From Rosa chinensis (lineage: Eukaryota > Streptophyta > Magnoliopsida > Rosales > Rosaceae): a stretch of 64,000 bases of DNA. A program made the translations under genes and the position numbers. Below are positions 22,691-34,867 of this stretch, in pieces. The stretch spans positions 67,785,510 to 67,849,509 of the forward strand of contig NC_037093.1 of the NCBI RefSeq assembly GCF_002994745.2, in the 5' to 3' direction. The notes under the pieces were generated by a model. It was given only the letters and a program-made list of their open reading frames with translations. It ran no database searches and was not told the origin of the DNA. Numbering within the stretch: the stretch's first letter is position 1; the number at the start of each line of letters is the position of its first letter.

Positions 22691-22912
22691 ATGGCAGGCA
22701 CAAAAGCTCCAGTGGTGGCTCTCGTGGCAGTGCTTTTCATGGTCGTCTCTCTCGCCGGCGTTGCACAGGCCCATGAAGGTCATGATCATGCTTCTGCTCC
22801 TGCTATTCCTCCAAGCACGACCTCCCCGGCCGCCTTCATCTCTTCGTCGTTCGTTTCTGCTTTCATCGTCGCCGCAGCGGCTCTCGTCTTCGGGTCTGCT
22901 CTCATGGTTTGA
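22691..22912 (+). CDS. Arabinogalactan peptide (AG-peptide), GPI-anchored, copy 2 with histidine-rich core
   Basis: A single-exon frame of 73 residues. The signal peptide ends AQA at about residue 27. The mature N-terminus reads HEGHDHASAPA, followed by a Pro/Ser/Thr stretch (IPPSTTSPAA) and a hydrophobic C-terminal tail ending FGSALMV that fits a GPI signal. The paralogue at 7845 has DAPAPSP in place of the histidine-rich segment. The protein is expected at the plasma membrane outer face. Metal binding by the HEGHDH stretch is only an inference. Confidence 0.92.
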   Translation: MAGTKAPVVALVAVLFMVVSLAGVAQAHEGHDHASAPAIPPSTTSPAAFISSSFVSAFIVAAAALVFGSALMV

Positions 22913-24095
22913 GTTGACTGCTCATGGGGTTGTCCAGAGAGTTTGGTTTTCCGATTTGTTTAATAATAATTGTTTTGGATGGATCTATATGGATTTCCGT
23001 GATATATGAGTTTCCGTGGTATTCATGCTCTTGGTTTACTACTGGCTTTACGTGAAATTGATTATTACTGTGAGTAAATAATTCATTCATTTGAATTGAT
23101 TATGTTCTTTCTTAATATCGTGCACGAGTTTGTTTCGAGAACTAACGCCTTTGGCTTGTGATATGAAATCTTACTACTATCCCAAATTGTTCCTTTGGTT
23201 CTCACTTCTTATGTTTGAAGTGCGCGCTTTGAGCAATCACCATTTATGTAACAAATAGAGCTATAAGTTGGTTCAATGATTTAATTTGACGAAGAAAGTG
23301 TTATTTAATTTCAACTGCTAAGCCTTCGTGGTTGGTCTATTACATTCTCACCGACACTGATTGAGTTGGTCTATTTTCACGAGCAATCACTGGTTCAAAT
23401 GTGTGTTCATTTGTGGAAGCCTAGCTACTCAAGTACTCATGGGATTGAATATCAAATCAGTAATAATAAGATATTAACATGTTCTTTTCAAAAAAAAAAA
23501 AAAAAAGATATTAAAATGTCAATGATGATGAATAATGTGTGCAACATAAAATGCTATTTCCATTCCATTCTCCATGACTCTTGAGAGTAGTAAACGATTC
23601 TTTTGCATCGTCATGCCACCCAAGCATAATGCAATTTGCCAGTTGACCGCGATTGTCAATTCCGTTACCAAACACTAAATAGTTTGGGGCCACAGACCAT
23701 TTCAGAAAGCAAGTCGATTCCCAGAGAGGACCTAATCAAAATCCCGAAAATTACCAATTATATCAACCTCAAGGAGTTGCATGTAAAAGGGGAGGCACTG
23801 AATTTGATTCTTAAGCAGTCTCAGATTACAATGTCAATTGGTTAGAAATGATGGTGGATCTTCTCGTGTTCTTCTGATTAAGCAAAAATTTGTAAACGCA
23901 AAAATGTATACAAGACAGGAAATGAACCCGTTCATTATTCTGATGATTGAAAATGTAAAGATTTACACACTTCTACAATTTCTTGATCATATAAACCCTA
24001 AACAAAACTTAATTCATCAGATCAGAAGATCTTTTGCCGTCATCAAGACAATCCTATAATACGCTATAACACTCTTCTTTCACTAAAGTCTGCCT
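22913..24095. other. Flank between AG-peptide copy 2 and the DUF1639 gene
   Basis: This contains the 3' UTR of the AG-peptide gene. An A-run lies at about 23490-23506. The stretch 23560-23900 is similar to 9640-10010. No gene is recognised. The 3' UTR of the - strand DUF1639 gene must end in the right part. Confidence 0.55.
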
Positions 24096-27000
24096 CTATT
24101 CCGAGTCCGATTCCACCATAGTGCCCATCGCCTTCAATCCTCTCGGTCTCTGCATCACGCAAAAATGTATAAACCCCTCAGAAATAAATAAAATCAAAGA
24201 AAATAAAATGAAGCTCTAAACTGAAGAACATTCGTTACCTTCTTGGAGATCTTCTTCTCTCTGACCTCGTACCGTTCCAGCGTCAGATCACACAGCCATG
24301 CACCCGGGCTTACGAGCTATAATCAACAAGCTTACATTAGTCACATTCTGACCTTCAAATTTGTATAACTCAGAAGCAAAGCAAGACAATAATACAAGGC
24401 AAGAAAGAAATGGTTAGCTTTTGAAAAAAGAAAAAAGAAAAAAGAAAAATCCAAAAAAAATAATCGAACACGTGGCCCGCAATAACGAGCACAAAAGCCA
24501 TGTGCTTTGGTTTGTCCTTTCTAGTTGGTACCTGGCAGTGCGGTCCAAGCCGGAAAGCAATCACGCTCACGCAGCCACCACCAACATAATCATCTAGTTC
24601 AAATTCCCAAAATACCCCTACGGACTGAAACATATTACAAAACCCGATTTTATAGGAAAAAATCAATATTCACGGCTCACAGGCCCAGGAACCGTTGGAC
24701 CTTATGTGCGCTTTTCTGTCGGTTCCACAGTTAAACGCCCACTGACAATTAAAAATCCAGTGGAACACGTCAAATCACAGGCCTAAACCCTAAATCCAGT
24801 GGAACACGTCAAATCACAGGCGTCCACATGGTACGCCAATCAACGTCAATCAAAACGATGTCGTCCGCTCCGGACAGCGAACAAACTTTAAGGCATATTA
24901 TTATTATATTATATTATTAGGTGTCTTAGCCGACACGTGTACGCTGGGCCTTGCTGTCACTGTAATTTTACGTCAAAAAAGAATTTAATACCGAAAAAAT
25001 TCTTATTCTATCTGCACCCCCACCAACTACTGCTACTACTGGTTTTAACCCCAGCTATCTGATTTTTAAGTGTTTCCCAGCCTAGCCACATTTTGTGACA
25101 ACTACAATTACATAAATACAAAACAACAATCCAATTCAGCGAATATATTCACCTAATTAGTAAATGAGAAAAAAATTCTGCTCAATTATTATTATATTTT
25201 TAAATTGAATTGATTTATTTTCAATTGTTAAATTTACATCAAAAATTATCATGAACACTATTGTCTAATTCATCCATGGAATGCAAAATTTTCAGATTCA
25301 AAAATGAAATAAAATTAGACCCTTTCGTGTAGCTCCAGTTTACTTTGACAGGTTGACCTCAGTAAATTATGAAAGGCAAGTAAAAACAAAAAAATAACGG
25401 TAAATTTGATTAGCTTACATTGAGGGTGCGTTGGATGATCTTTGCTCTCTTTTTGGGTCTCTGAGGGAGCTTGGATCCCTTAATGGCCATGAAATCCTCT
25501 TCCTTCTCTTTGTTGGTCAAGGCAATCACGAACTTGGGCGGCCACACCATCGGTGGTGCTGCTGCCGCGTCGCCGCTCCCCGATGAGGAGCCGCCCTTCT
25601 TGCTATCGTGCGCCGTCTCCGATGACGCAGCGGACTTGTGGTTGTGATGATTGTCATTATGGTGGTGGTGGTGATGATTGTGGTTGTTAGTTGTACCTTT
25701 CTTATCGTGCGCAACGCCGCCCCTGTCAGGCGAAATAATTCCCCTCATAGCTCCGTTGCTCTGGCCTCTCATGCCTGCACTTGAAGTCTCCGAGTTTCTG
25801 CACGGACAAAAATAATAGCCAACAGAGAGATGAGAAGATTACATGTAATCAACATATCAAATCTCAAATAATTTAATTTAATTTAAATTTTTTTTTTTCT
25901 GGGATAAAGTTTCGATGTGGTGGGAAATTACGGGATTGACCTCGGGGCGATCTAGATCGGTGGGTAGGAGAGGGAAAGGGCTCTGGAATTTGTAGCACTA
26001 GGGGCTCTGCGTAGAAAATGAGCGTGGTTTTTGGCTTCTTTGGGGGACCTTTGTATTTTCTCTCTCGGGTTTTAAAGGAGGGTGGAGGGAGGAAGTTTGT
26101 TAATTTCTTTTTCTTTAATGGAAAGATATTAAAGTGGAGAGGGATGTTGTGATGTAGATGTGGTGGACTGCATATAAGGGGCACAGCTGGTTCTGCGGCT
26201 GCTTTTGGGACGTTGGATCAGGGTACGTGTTGAGATCAGGTAGGGTGTGTGGGCTAACGCATCAGGCATCCGACGGTAGAAAGTAGGATTATAGTGGACA
26301 CGTGGAAGGAGAAATGTCCAGTCCCATGTTTCCAATGGGTGCATGGAATCGGGTCGTTACGGATCAGATGCTATCATCGTGCGTAACATGTATAGGAGCT
26401 TCAATCAGGTGTGGCCGAGGGACTATATAAGCCTGCTACATTTATGATTGTTCAATTTACTAAAGAGTTAAGAATATGCAAAGCTTTCTGATCAAATCCA
26501 GCAACTTAAGGTAACACCTAAAAGGAAAGACAATACATCAATGACATTGAAGCGCTAAGATTCAAAAGTTCAACTGAATAACCTAAATTACTTTCACAAT
26601 CTAGTATAATTATTGGTCTTTCTTAACTGAGTAACGGAGAGCTTCTATCTTACACTAGGGGCTCTGCTTAGAAAACGATAGAAGCCCTCCGTTGCTCTGG
26701 CCTTTCATGTAGAGTATGTCATACACCAATTTGTTTTATACTGTCCTTAATACCCACTTTCAATTATGCATTTTGGACCCTATAATTAGCATCCACTTGA
26801 CAAAGTGGAGAGTGGATTGGAATGTTCAAGCCCAAAATCATTCCATTACTATCTATTCTCACACACTATAGCTATTCATTAAGCTTGAGAAACAAAGTCA
26901 ATCAGATAGGAGCTATCACTTCCTAACAAACTAGTTTCCTTTATCTTCTTTTTTCTGATCACAAATCTATTTCAAAATCTGAACTTAATATCAGATAGTG

Positions 27001-27591
27001 GACCATCACAAGGTAGAAAGGCACATTATCCCAAATTACTAAAACGACAAGAATACCCGCGCAGCTGACCCACGCGCCACTAATTTAAACGCAACACCCA
27101 CCACAACTACCATCAGAGACGAAAAAGTAGAACGTACACCAGCCACAGGGTCTAAGCGGAGCGTGGATCTCAAACGCGGCTAACATCGCGTAAAAGCAAA
27201 TAGATAAAAGCAAAAGGGAGGGAGGAGCAAGTGGTCACCTGAGAACACGCTGAGGTGGTGGTTGTTGCGGCGATAACGGTCGTTGACGGAGGTTCAAATA
27301 CCCGTTGCTATTATTGGTGGTAGAGGGCTGATTGGACGAGTCCTTGTCCGGTCGAATGACCCGGCGGTCTACCCGAACCGTGGTTCTGGTAACCGGGACA
27401 CCACTGGAGTCGTCCTTGACCTGGATCTTCATGCACCGGAGGCGCTTGCGATTCCCCCACTGCAAAACGAACTCGGACGTCGTCGTTTTATCAGGACTCG
27501 ATCTCAACAGCAGTGAGCTATCCCCTCCGGTTCTGTCTCTAGAATTCTTGGTGTCGTTAATATTGGCGTGCCTCACATATTCTCTTTCCAT
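24096..27591 (-). CDS. DUF1639 family protein
   Basis: Four exons read on the - strand: 27591-27239, 25797-25419, 24316-24239 and 24149-24096, giving 287 residues. All junctions are GT-AG and in frame. ATG 27591 is chosen because a splice acceptor (AG at 27606-27607) lies just upstream, so the ATG at 27615 would be intronic. The N-terminal half holds the conserved EFVLQWGNRKRLRC segment and the YLNLRQR segment. A histidine/asparagine-rich run lies at about residues 157-171. The DUF1639 core starts at W203 (WPPKFVIALTNKEKEEDF), continues through KGSKLPQRPKKRAK (basic, possibly nuclear-targeting) and ends with SPGAWLCDLTLERYEVREKK and an acidic tail. The function is unknown. The intron between exons 1 and 2 is 1441 bp. 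Confidence 0.93.
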
Positions 27592-29430
27592 CTCCTTTTG
27601 TACACCTGTCCACAAGAAATCACAGCGGTTGGTTAAACCGATTTTGACATTTTAACCGAGATTAACTCCCGTAATTAAAGTAAAAAAAAAAAATAATAAA
27701 GCACAGACGTAGAGGAAAGAAAAGGAGAATCTGGAAATTGGATTGTGGGTCTCTGCAACTAAGACTCGCACAACCAGATTTCAAAAAAAAAGAAAAAAAA
27801 GCAAGGTCTATCCAAATAGAGGAAGAAGATGAGAATTGAATGTTTGACTTCTGCAAATGAATTAAGACGAACGAGCAGAGAAATAATTCAGTGATTTCGT
27901 CTCCATCATTATTCTTTTTCCTTCCTCAGTTTCCTGGAAACCAAACACAACATGATTCGTTCTTCAGTTTCCCTGAAACCAAACTCAACATGGGTCGTGC
28001 TTTTTGCTGGTGTTCTAATTTCAGAGGAAAACACAAATTTCAAAGCAAAGAGCTCCAATTTTAACATATATTATTCACCCAAAAAAAAGGGATGAATTGT
28101 CAAAAAGATGGACTACTGTTTTCAATGCTGGACCGGAAAATAATTCAGAAAAATGAAAATGGAAGAGAGAGAGAGGAGAGGAACAAGACGGAACCAGAAA
28201 AGAGAGTTTTGCCCAACATGAAGGTCCAGTTCACAAAACTGAAAATTCTCGGTGAGGACGAAGATTACAGAAAATCGAGACTAACATGATAGAAACAAAG
28301 AGATTTCAGGCCACCGGTGGATCCAAATCCTGCGCCGCCTCAGAGAAGAGTAAAGGCAATCGGCGCATTGCCTCTGAAAAACTAAAACCGACCGCCTTTG
28401 AAAATCGAAAACCGAACATCAAAACCAGAAAAATAAATTGCTTCGCCTTGCCTCAGATTTCAAAAGAAGAAAGCAGAAACAAATTTGACTGTTTATGAAA
28501 CAAATGGAGTAAAAACGATGTGAAATTTGAAGAATCGGAACAAGAAGATGAAATCAAATCCAGTAGCAAAATCCTGAAAAGAGAGCTGGTTTTTCTGATC
28601 TGTGAGTCGGAACAATGAATCCTCACCTGTATTTACTAAGATTAAACTCGCAGAAGAAACTTCGTCGTTTCGGAAATCTTGCTCTGCTGGCGCACCAGAA
28701 CTACGCAGAATGCAAATCTACAGCCAAAAATCAAAGATATGATTCCAATTCAGAGCCTACGCCCCTGACACTCATGAATCAGCGATGGTTGTAACAGTAC
28801 GGATTCTTCACGAAACCGCTCAAATCTCTTGAAAATGTGCCTGTGGAACCAAAATCAAACAACACCGTTGAATTAGCACAGGACACAAATCGTTCACCAA
28901 ACCGCAGCAAATCAAACTACCCTCACCTCTGTTAGGATCCCCAGGAAGCTTGAAATTCTCGATCACCTCTCTGCAAAATTTCAGTCAATTGAGATCAGAT
29001 TTCAAAATCATCAAACTAAATCGAAACCGATTCCACTTGGAATACGCTCGAATGTATCTGCAAAACCGAAACCCAGGCCAAATTAAACAAATTTTTTCTA
29101 AGATGGAAAACAATACAAAATCAAGCTCGATTCTCTATTGCGAACCTTTCCGAGCTTCTGGTTTTCTCTCTGAACACGAACACAGAGACGAAGCTTCGAA
29201 TTAGATCCTTGACATTACACACAGTCAAGCTCTATAAATCCTCGCCTAAATTGGTTTCTCAATTCCAAAACAAACAGAGCAGAAGAAAAAGAAAAAAAAA
29301 TCGTAGACGCCTCTGAGACGAAGGCCAAAACTACAGAGCGAGAGAACTTCTCTTTCTCCTTTTCTTCTTCTTGTTCTTGTTGTTTCTGATGGAACGAAAC
29401 GAAATGCACTCTCACCTTTCAAACCCAGGC
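27592..29430 (-). other. 5' leader region of the DUF1639 gene
   Basis: No protein-coding exon is recognised. The acceptor at 27606-27607 implies at least one leader intron. Purine-rich tracts at 29280-29380 read as a CT-rich leader on the - strand. Frames at 28092-29204 and 29215-29415 lack family resemblance. Confidence 0.45.
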
Positions 29431-29436
29431 TTTATA
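29431..29436 (-). promoter_or_regulatory. Candidate TATA box of the DUF1639 gene
   Basis: TATAAA on the - strand within GTGGTATAAAGCC, just upstream of a CT-rich leader-like stretch. The assignment depends on a leader intron of about 1.7 kb and is tentative. Confidence 0.35.
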
Positions 29437-31010
29437 CCACCCCTCCTACTCTCCGTCACTTTCTAACCGTCCAACACCGAGCATTCTCGACCTTTGATCA
29501 GATATCCAACGGCCATTAAGCCTCCGCTCCTTAACTGTCAGCTCCGTCTCTTAAACCCCGTTACGGCGGTTCTAATCCCTTGACGCCGTTCGTGAATCTA
29601 ACAGAATCTTGTACGGCGTTAAGTTCCAATTATTTGCATTACCCGGATTATTCTGACAGAAATTAAATTTATTTATTAGCTTTTTGCTGGTGAACCGGTT
29701 CGATGGCGTTCTGTTCATGTAGCATAGACTCATTTGTGTGAACTAACCATGGTAAGTTAACCAGCGTCTTGGGTTTAATGTTATTAGACAATTTTCCGTA
29801 ATGTACGGTTACTCTGATCGATTATAGACCATATACAAACGAAACTTAAATTCTTTTAGTACGATGTTGGACCAATTTAACTTTTCAATTTTGACCATGT
29901 GGGTTAGCAATAATGTTCCCTAATGGTTTAACACTATGCCATATGGATTTCATTTATGAGTTGGGAGAATGGGGTACAATGTAGCGGGGTTGTTACTATA
30001 GGAATGCAACTTTGGTCCATGTACAGTAGGAAGTTTTGACATCGGGCGACCGATATCAATACAGACTAAAGCGCAATAATCAATGTTGAGTCTTTCCAAC
30101 TTTCGACTAAGGTTGCGTCTTTCCCACTTTCGAGCCAGCTTAGTCGTCCATCTATATACCAAATCGGTAGTGGAGAGCTTGATGAAAACAACGGCCGTCC
30201 GTTTATCAGCACGACCATTTTGAGTGACGATTCTCGAAATCAAAAAATTGGAGGTAGTCAGTCGATGGTCGATACGTAGTTGCGCAAAATCCAATCCTAG
30301 CCACATGTGGGCTCAGCAGGTTGGAAGGTCAATCCCAACTATAAGGGAAGGGCGAAATAGGATGCATGCCCTCAATTGGGCCCATAGCGGCCCACATAGT
30401 GACTTATAAAAGACAAGAATCTAGTTATGATTGTGAATGTGAAATAAACCAAATTAGGGTAACCAACTGAGCACCCAATGGTTGTTATCCAAAGCGAATA
30501 TACATGGACAATAACATCAATCATATCATATCTGCTCAATCAATTTTTTAATAGGGTACCATTTTGTTGTGAAACTATTAATCTATTTTGTTTTCATCAA
30601 AATCTTAAAATATCTTATGTGAGTCAGATGCAATCAATTATTGGCACCGCGTATCATACGAATTATATAATATGATGAGATTGAAAGGCTAATTGGACCC
30701 ACAGCTGTTGCTTCCCCATCTTGTAAGCAAACTATTCAAATTAAAAGACAAGAAATAAAGCGGACAGACGAATGCCAAACTTTCATAACCAAATACATGC
30801 AAGAGGTACAGATTCATACACAACAAACGTTCTGTATTAGGCAAGCTTCAAATATACAATGCCCTCTCCTCTAGGAAAAGGAGCTTCAGTTATATGTACA
30901 GGGATTCACTGAAGCAATCGGAATTACAATCATTGGAGATGCGTCCCAAGACATGTTTGTATATAGAACGACCAGATACTGGTCATTCAAATTCCAGATT
31001 TTGAATAAAA
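29437..31010. other. Intergenic region between the DUF1639 and beta-VPE genes
   Basis: No gene or transposon is recognised. The 119-codon frame at 29950-30306 (-) has no family resemblance and no splice or promoter context. The right end (about 30760-31010) is the probable 3' UTR of the VPE gene. Confidence 0.5.
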
Positions 31011-34000
31011 TCAAGCACTGAATCCCCTGTGCAGAGAGCTCCATCGGCCAGAAGGAACATTGACGCAGGCTTGGGCTGAAGCCTCAGCCATCTGCTCCTT
31101 CGTCATTCCAGCGTTGCAGATGTTTGCCAGGGAACGCATGTGTTTCATCCCATACTGAGATAGAGATCCGCAATACGTCTCAAAACTCCTCACCTGCACA
31201 AATGATCCGTCAGGCAATTAGATTTCAGGTATCAAGAGAAAACACTTCCCTTCAAGTCAATACCATCCACGAAACAGAATCAGAAAGGTGTTGAACAGAA
31301 TTAAGGACACATTTGACAGGAGGATTACCATTGTCTTAAGACAGTCCCAGTCATCAACAAGTGGCTGCCCAGCAGGTCGAACAGCGCTGAGGATCTCTGG
31401 ACCTTTTTTGATTCCAAACAGGAGTTTCCCAATAAGTTTCATGCTTTCATCTATATGCATTCTGTGAGACATTGCTTCAAGAAATTCTTTTTGGGCTTGA
31501 GCCTTCCTTGGTGAGCCTTCAGGAGCCTTGCGGAACTGCATAAAAAGGCAAAAAAAAAGTTCTCAGAGGGTCTTAGATCTTCAAGCTAACTGCTTTCATT
31601 AAAAATTTATAGAATGACATCTTGTCTTCAGAAGTACAGCAAGGAACAAGAAAGGCTATTGTTTATATTTAAAATGAACCATGTTTCTTCTTAGTATATA
31701 CAAAGCATTAGACCATGTACACTCTCCTATTAGCAGTCAACCCCAGTAGATTTAATCTCTCCCTGACCATGTATATTATGTAACCTTAAATTTGATCCAC
31801 CTCCCAAATTACCAACCATATTTATTGTTTTCATTCAGTATTAGCACTCCAAAATATTGTTACCAGGCAGAGCCTTGCACTGCCTCTTTTGGACCTTTAT
31901 AGTAGAAGAAATCTGAGAATGGTTTCAAAATTTCCCAAATAGTTACAACATGGTACCATTTTTAGGTATGCAAATATAAATCAAGTATTCCCCTTCATCA
32001 TTGCTGATATCCTTCCTGATTTTTAATTCTTAATCATATCGATCAAAGATTCAAAATGTCTAATAAAATGACAAACTTCCCAAATATAAGTATGCAAAAA
32101 GATGACTAAACATAAGCTTAAGCAAAACCAACAGAAAAGTAATATAAAAAGAAAGAGATATGAGATAAAAACCTTATCCCAGAAATGGACCAGATCAGCA
32201 TCCCTCTGGTTGACAGCTTTTGAAGATGGCCTGAAGAAGTTCTGAGGCATGAAAGTGTAGTTATCATTTGCAGGATTCGTCCCCATATACATGAAGAGGT
32301 TGTTCTTGCTGAGCCCTATGTCGCCATATTGCATGACATGAGAACCATAAGCAGAATTATCACTCGCTGTCCTTGATTTGACCTGGGCCAGCATAATGAG
32401 ATCATATAATTGCCATCAGAGACCATCTTGAACAGACCTCAAGATACCTCAATGATTGTGCCCCCACCTTTCTTTGAGTAAGGACAACCTTTTTCATTTA
32501 CTTAAAACATACCATAAACAGCTACTCTACCTAACTAATCCTTTTCTTCCAAATAAATGTGTTCTCTACTTTTTCCATAACAATTCAGTAAGCAACAGGT
32601 TCTTACCAGTTCATACTGCTGGTGCAAAGTTTCTGACTTCAAGTTGTGTACGTCACTGTCATAGGATCAAAATGAAAAATAAGAATTCTATCTTCAATTT
32701 GAGAGGAGAAACTGAACAGATATGATTTCATAAAGATTAAAGACAATCCAAATTCTTACACAAACAGAACAAGAAACCAAAAACAAAAAGAAAGTGGCAT
32801 GAAATCATACAGAATAATTTCCATTAAATTAAAATGTAGAGATTCAGCTCCTTCTAGATGTGTATCATATTTCAAATTTCTATTTAATCGTATATTCTCC
32901 TATTTTCCGAGGAATCTTATAGTGAAAATCTAATCAAGGAGTAATATACTTTACATGAAGCTAAAAGTGTTGGGAGAAATACTATGCATACCTATCTTCC
33001 ATCCAAGCAACACTATACAAGTCACCCAAACAGGTTTCATATTCTGGGGGAGGACTAGGATACTCTCCCGGGCAGTAAGTCCCCCAACTGCTCTCTTCTG
33101 CATTTGATGCTGTAGTTGCAAAGATATTCAAACCTTCAGGAAGAAGACCTTCAAAGATACTTCCGGATTCACAAGCTTCAAGATAAAATACCTGCACTTC
33201 ACAAATTAGCCCAACTCTATTGGTATATGCAGGATGCATGCACACTTCAGCTAGGAACTTACCAAACTTTCATATGTCCCTGCAGCATGCTTCTTCTTTA
33301 GAACTTCTATGAGCCTGTCTGCATAAATATAGGGACTGGTAGGCATCCCTGGAAAAAAAAAAGGGTAAATAGTTCAGTTATGGAGAGCAATTCAATATTG
33401 TAAGATGCAAACTTGATATCTAAATCAAATCAAGAACAACATAAAATTTCATATCCGATTTTCAAATCTAACGGCAGGTGGCTCATTTATCAAGTTCAGT
33501 GCTTAGCTTGAGACCTATTTCTCGAATTCCATAGAAGGCCACAGTCACTACAATATTATGGTTTTTCCCTAATAAAGCCAGGCATAAGTATCACCAACTA
33601 TCGCCCTAAAAAAACAACATCTACAGCATGCCACATCCTTCTATAAAAATGTTTTCTCCAGACCTAATGGCCAAGAGCTCCAGGTCTGCCATGGATTTAA
33701 TTACTTAGAAATACAATTATTCGAACGACTATCCACAACATATATACCACTATTAGCTCAACTCGAATAAGCACAAACAATCAACCAATTTGACCCTTAC
33801 TCAACACCCAAAGCAGGAGAAATCGTTTCATCTAAGTTGCTACTCAATAGCTACTCACCAAGTACTCCAGGACCACCATGATCGGAGTAGTATATGAAGA
33901 TGTGATCATTCGGACCACTGTCCACAACTTTCCCACTACCCCCGGTAATAGCAGTTTTGTTTCCAAGAATAGCAGCAAAGAAATTATTAACAGTAACATC

Positions 34001-34599
34001 ATCCCCAGTGTAATCCTGCCACAATCAAATAAACCGCATAAGGCAAACTAACAAATCCAGCAATTCCGAACTAAGTCAACACCTGAAGGAGAGGATCACA
34101 GACCTTCGGAACTCCTTTATAAACATCATCACCGTGAGGACTGTTGATGATGACTCCTTGCCTAGGGTTCTCTTCATTGTAAGCAATATCATCATACATA
34201 AATACAACAATATTTTCATCTTTCAGCCCGCCTTTCTTCAATAATTGATAGGCATGACATATATCAGCCTGAAAATTCACATGTTTTAAACCTCAATCGC
34301 TAAATCAACGTCAGATTAAACGAAATTAACTCAATTATTGATTAAGCAAGGCCAGAATTAATCACCTGATGCCTGTAATTCCAGTATCCATTGGAGCCGG
34401 CGATCAAAACGGCCCACCGCGTGCCGACGGAGCCGTCGTCTTGCTGATCGGCGCCACCATCGCCGGCGCGGAAGAACCTCGAAGCTTCCGACGGCAAGCG
34501 CAAGACGTCTCCGATCAGGTCGCGGCTACTGGTGGCGGAAGAAGAGAGGGAGACTAGGAAGAAAAGAAGGACGGCGACGGCGGTGGCCAACCGAGTCAT
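31011..34599 (-). CDS. Vacuolar processing enzyme, beta type (legumain, asparaginyl endopeptidase, peptidase C13)
   Basis: Nine exons on the - strand: 34599-34366, 34268-34104, 34015-33859, 33348-33263, 33191-32992, 32655-32607, 32382-32173, 31535-31329 and 31193-31011. They encode 496 residues. A signal peptide covers about residues 1-22, followed by a propeptide. The catalytic domain starts at [20 protein letters not shown]. The catalytic His lies in YYSDHGGPG (H179) and the catalytic Cys in EACESGSIF (C221). The C-terminal inhibitory prodomain contains [13 protein letters not shown], the [10 protein letters not shown] block and the [15 protein letters not shown] block. GTNPANDN and the ending [17 protein letters not shown] fit the beta (seed-type) subgroup rather than alpha/gamma. 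The enzyme cleaves after Asn or Asp in vacuolar and seed-storage proteins and activates itself in acid vacuoles. No lesion was seen. Confidence 0.97.
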
Positions 34600-34689
34600 G
34601 GCGGTCTCCGGCGAAAGTGGGATAGGATATTTTTGATTGGTGGAGCTGTGTTTCGGTGAAGGTCGCAGTGTTTGTTGTTTATTTATTGG

Positions 34690-34867
34690 TGGTGAATCAC
34701 GTGGGATTTCTTTTTCTATACGTGGGTCCCATATGGGATACATTTGTGGAAGGAGGGCGTTCAATCTGGAGCGTACACGTCAGATCCGGATCGCGTGTCC
34801 CGCTTTGTTTTTCCCGGGTCAGCAACCCAGTAAATATTGCCGGATCGCGTGTCCCGCTTTGTTTTTC
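34690..34867 (-). promoter_or_regulatory. ABRE and CE3-like motif cluster upstream of beta-VPE
   Basis: A CACGTG G-box lies at 34698-34703, about 100 bp before the ATG. ACGTGG follows at 34720-34725 and ACACGTCA at 34775-34782. A CGCGTGTC core occurs twice, at 34792-34799 and 34846-34853, inside a 54-bp-spaced direct repeat (34786-34813 and 34840-34867). ACGT cores with nearby CGCGTGTC are the known combination of ABA-response element and coupling element 3 (CE3). That this drives seed or ABA expression here is an inference. Confidence 0.5.

Noticed and set aside
25873..26344. Frames of 103 and 71 codons (-) as an alternative gene
   Set aside because: They fall in the intron between DUF1639 exons 1 and 2, which join in frame. 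No family resemblance.
27592..27615. Upstream ATG at 27615 as start of the DUF1639 protein
   Set aside because: A splice acceptor lies between it and the next ATG, so it is probably intronic. The shorter start at 27591 is preferred, though not proven.
29950..30306. 119-codon - strand frame
   Set aside because: No motif, no splice partners, no promoter signal. Codon content looks random.
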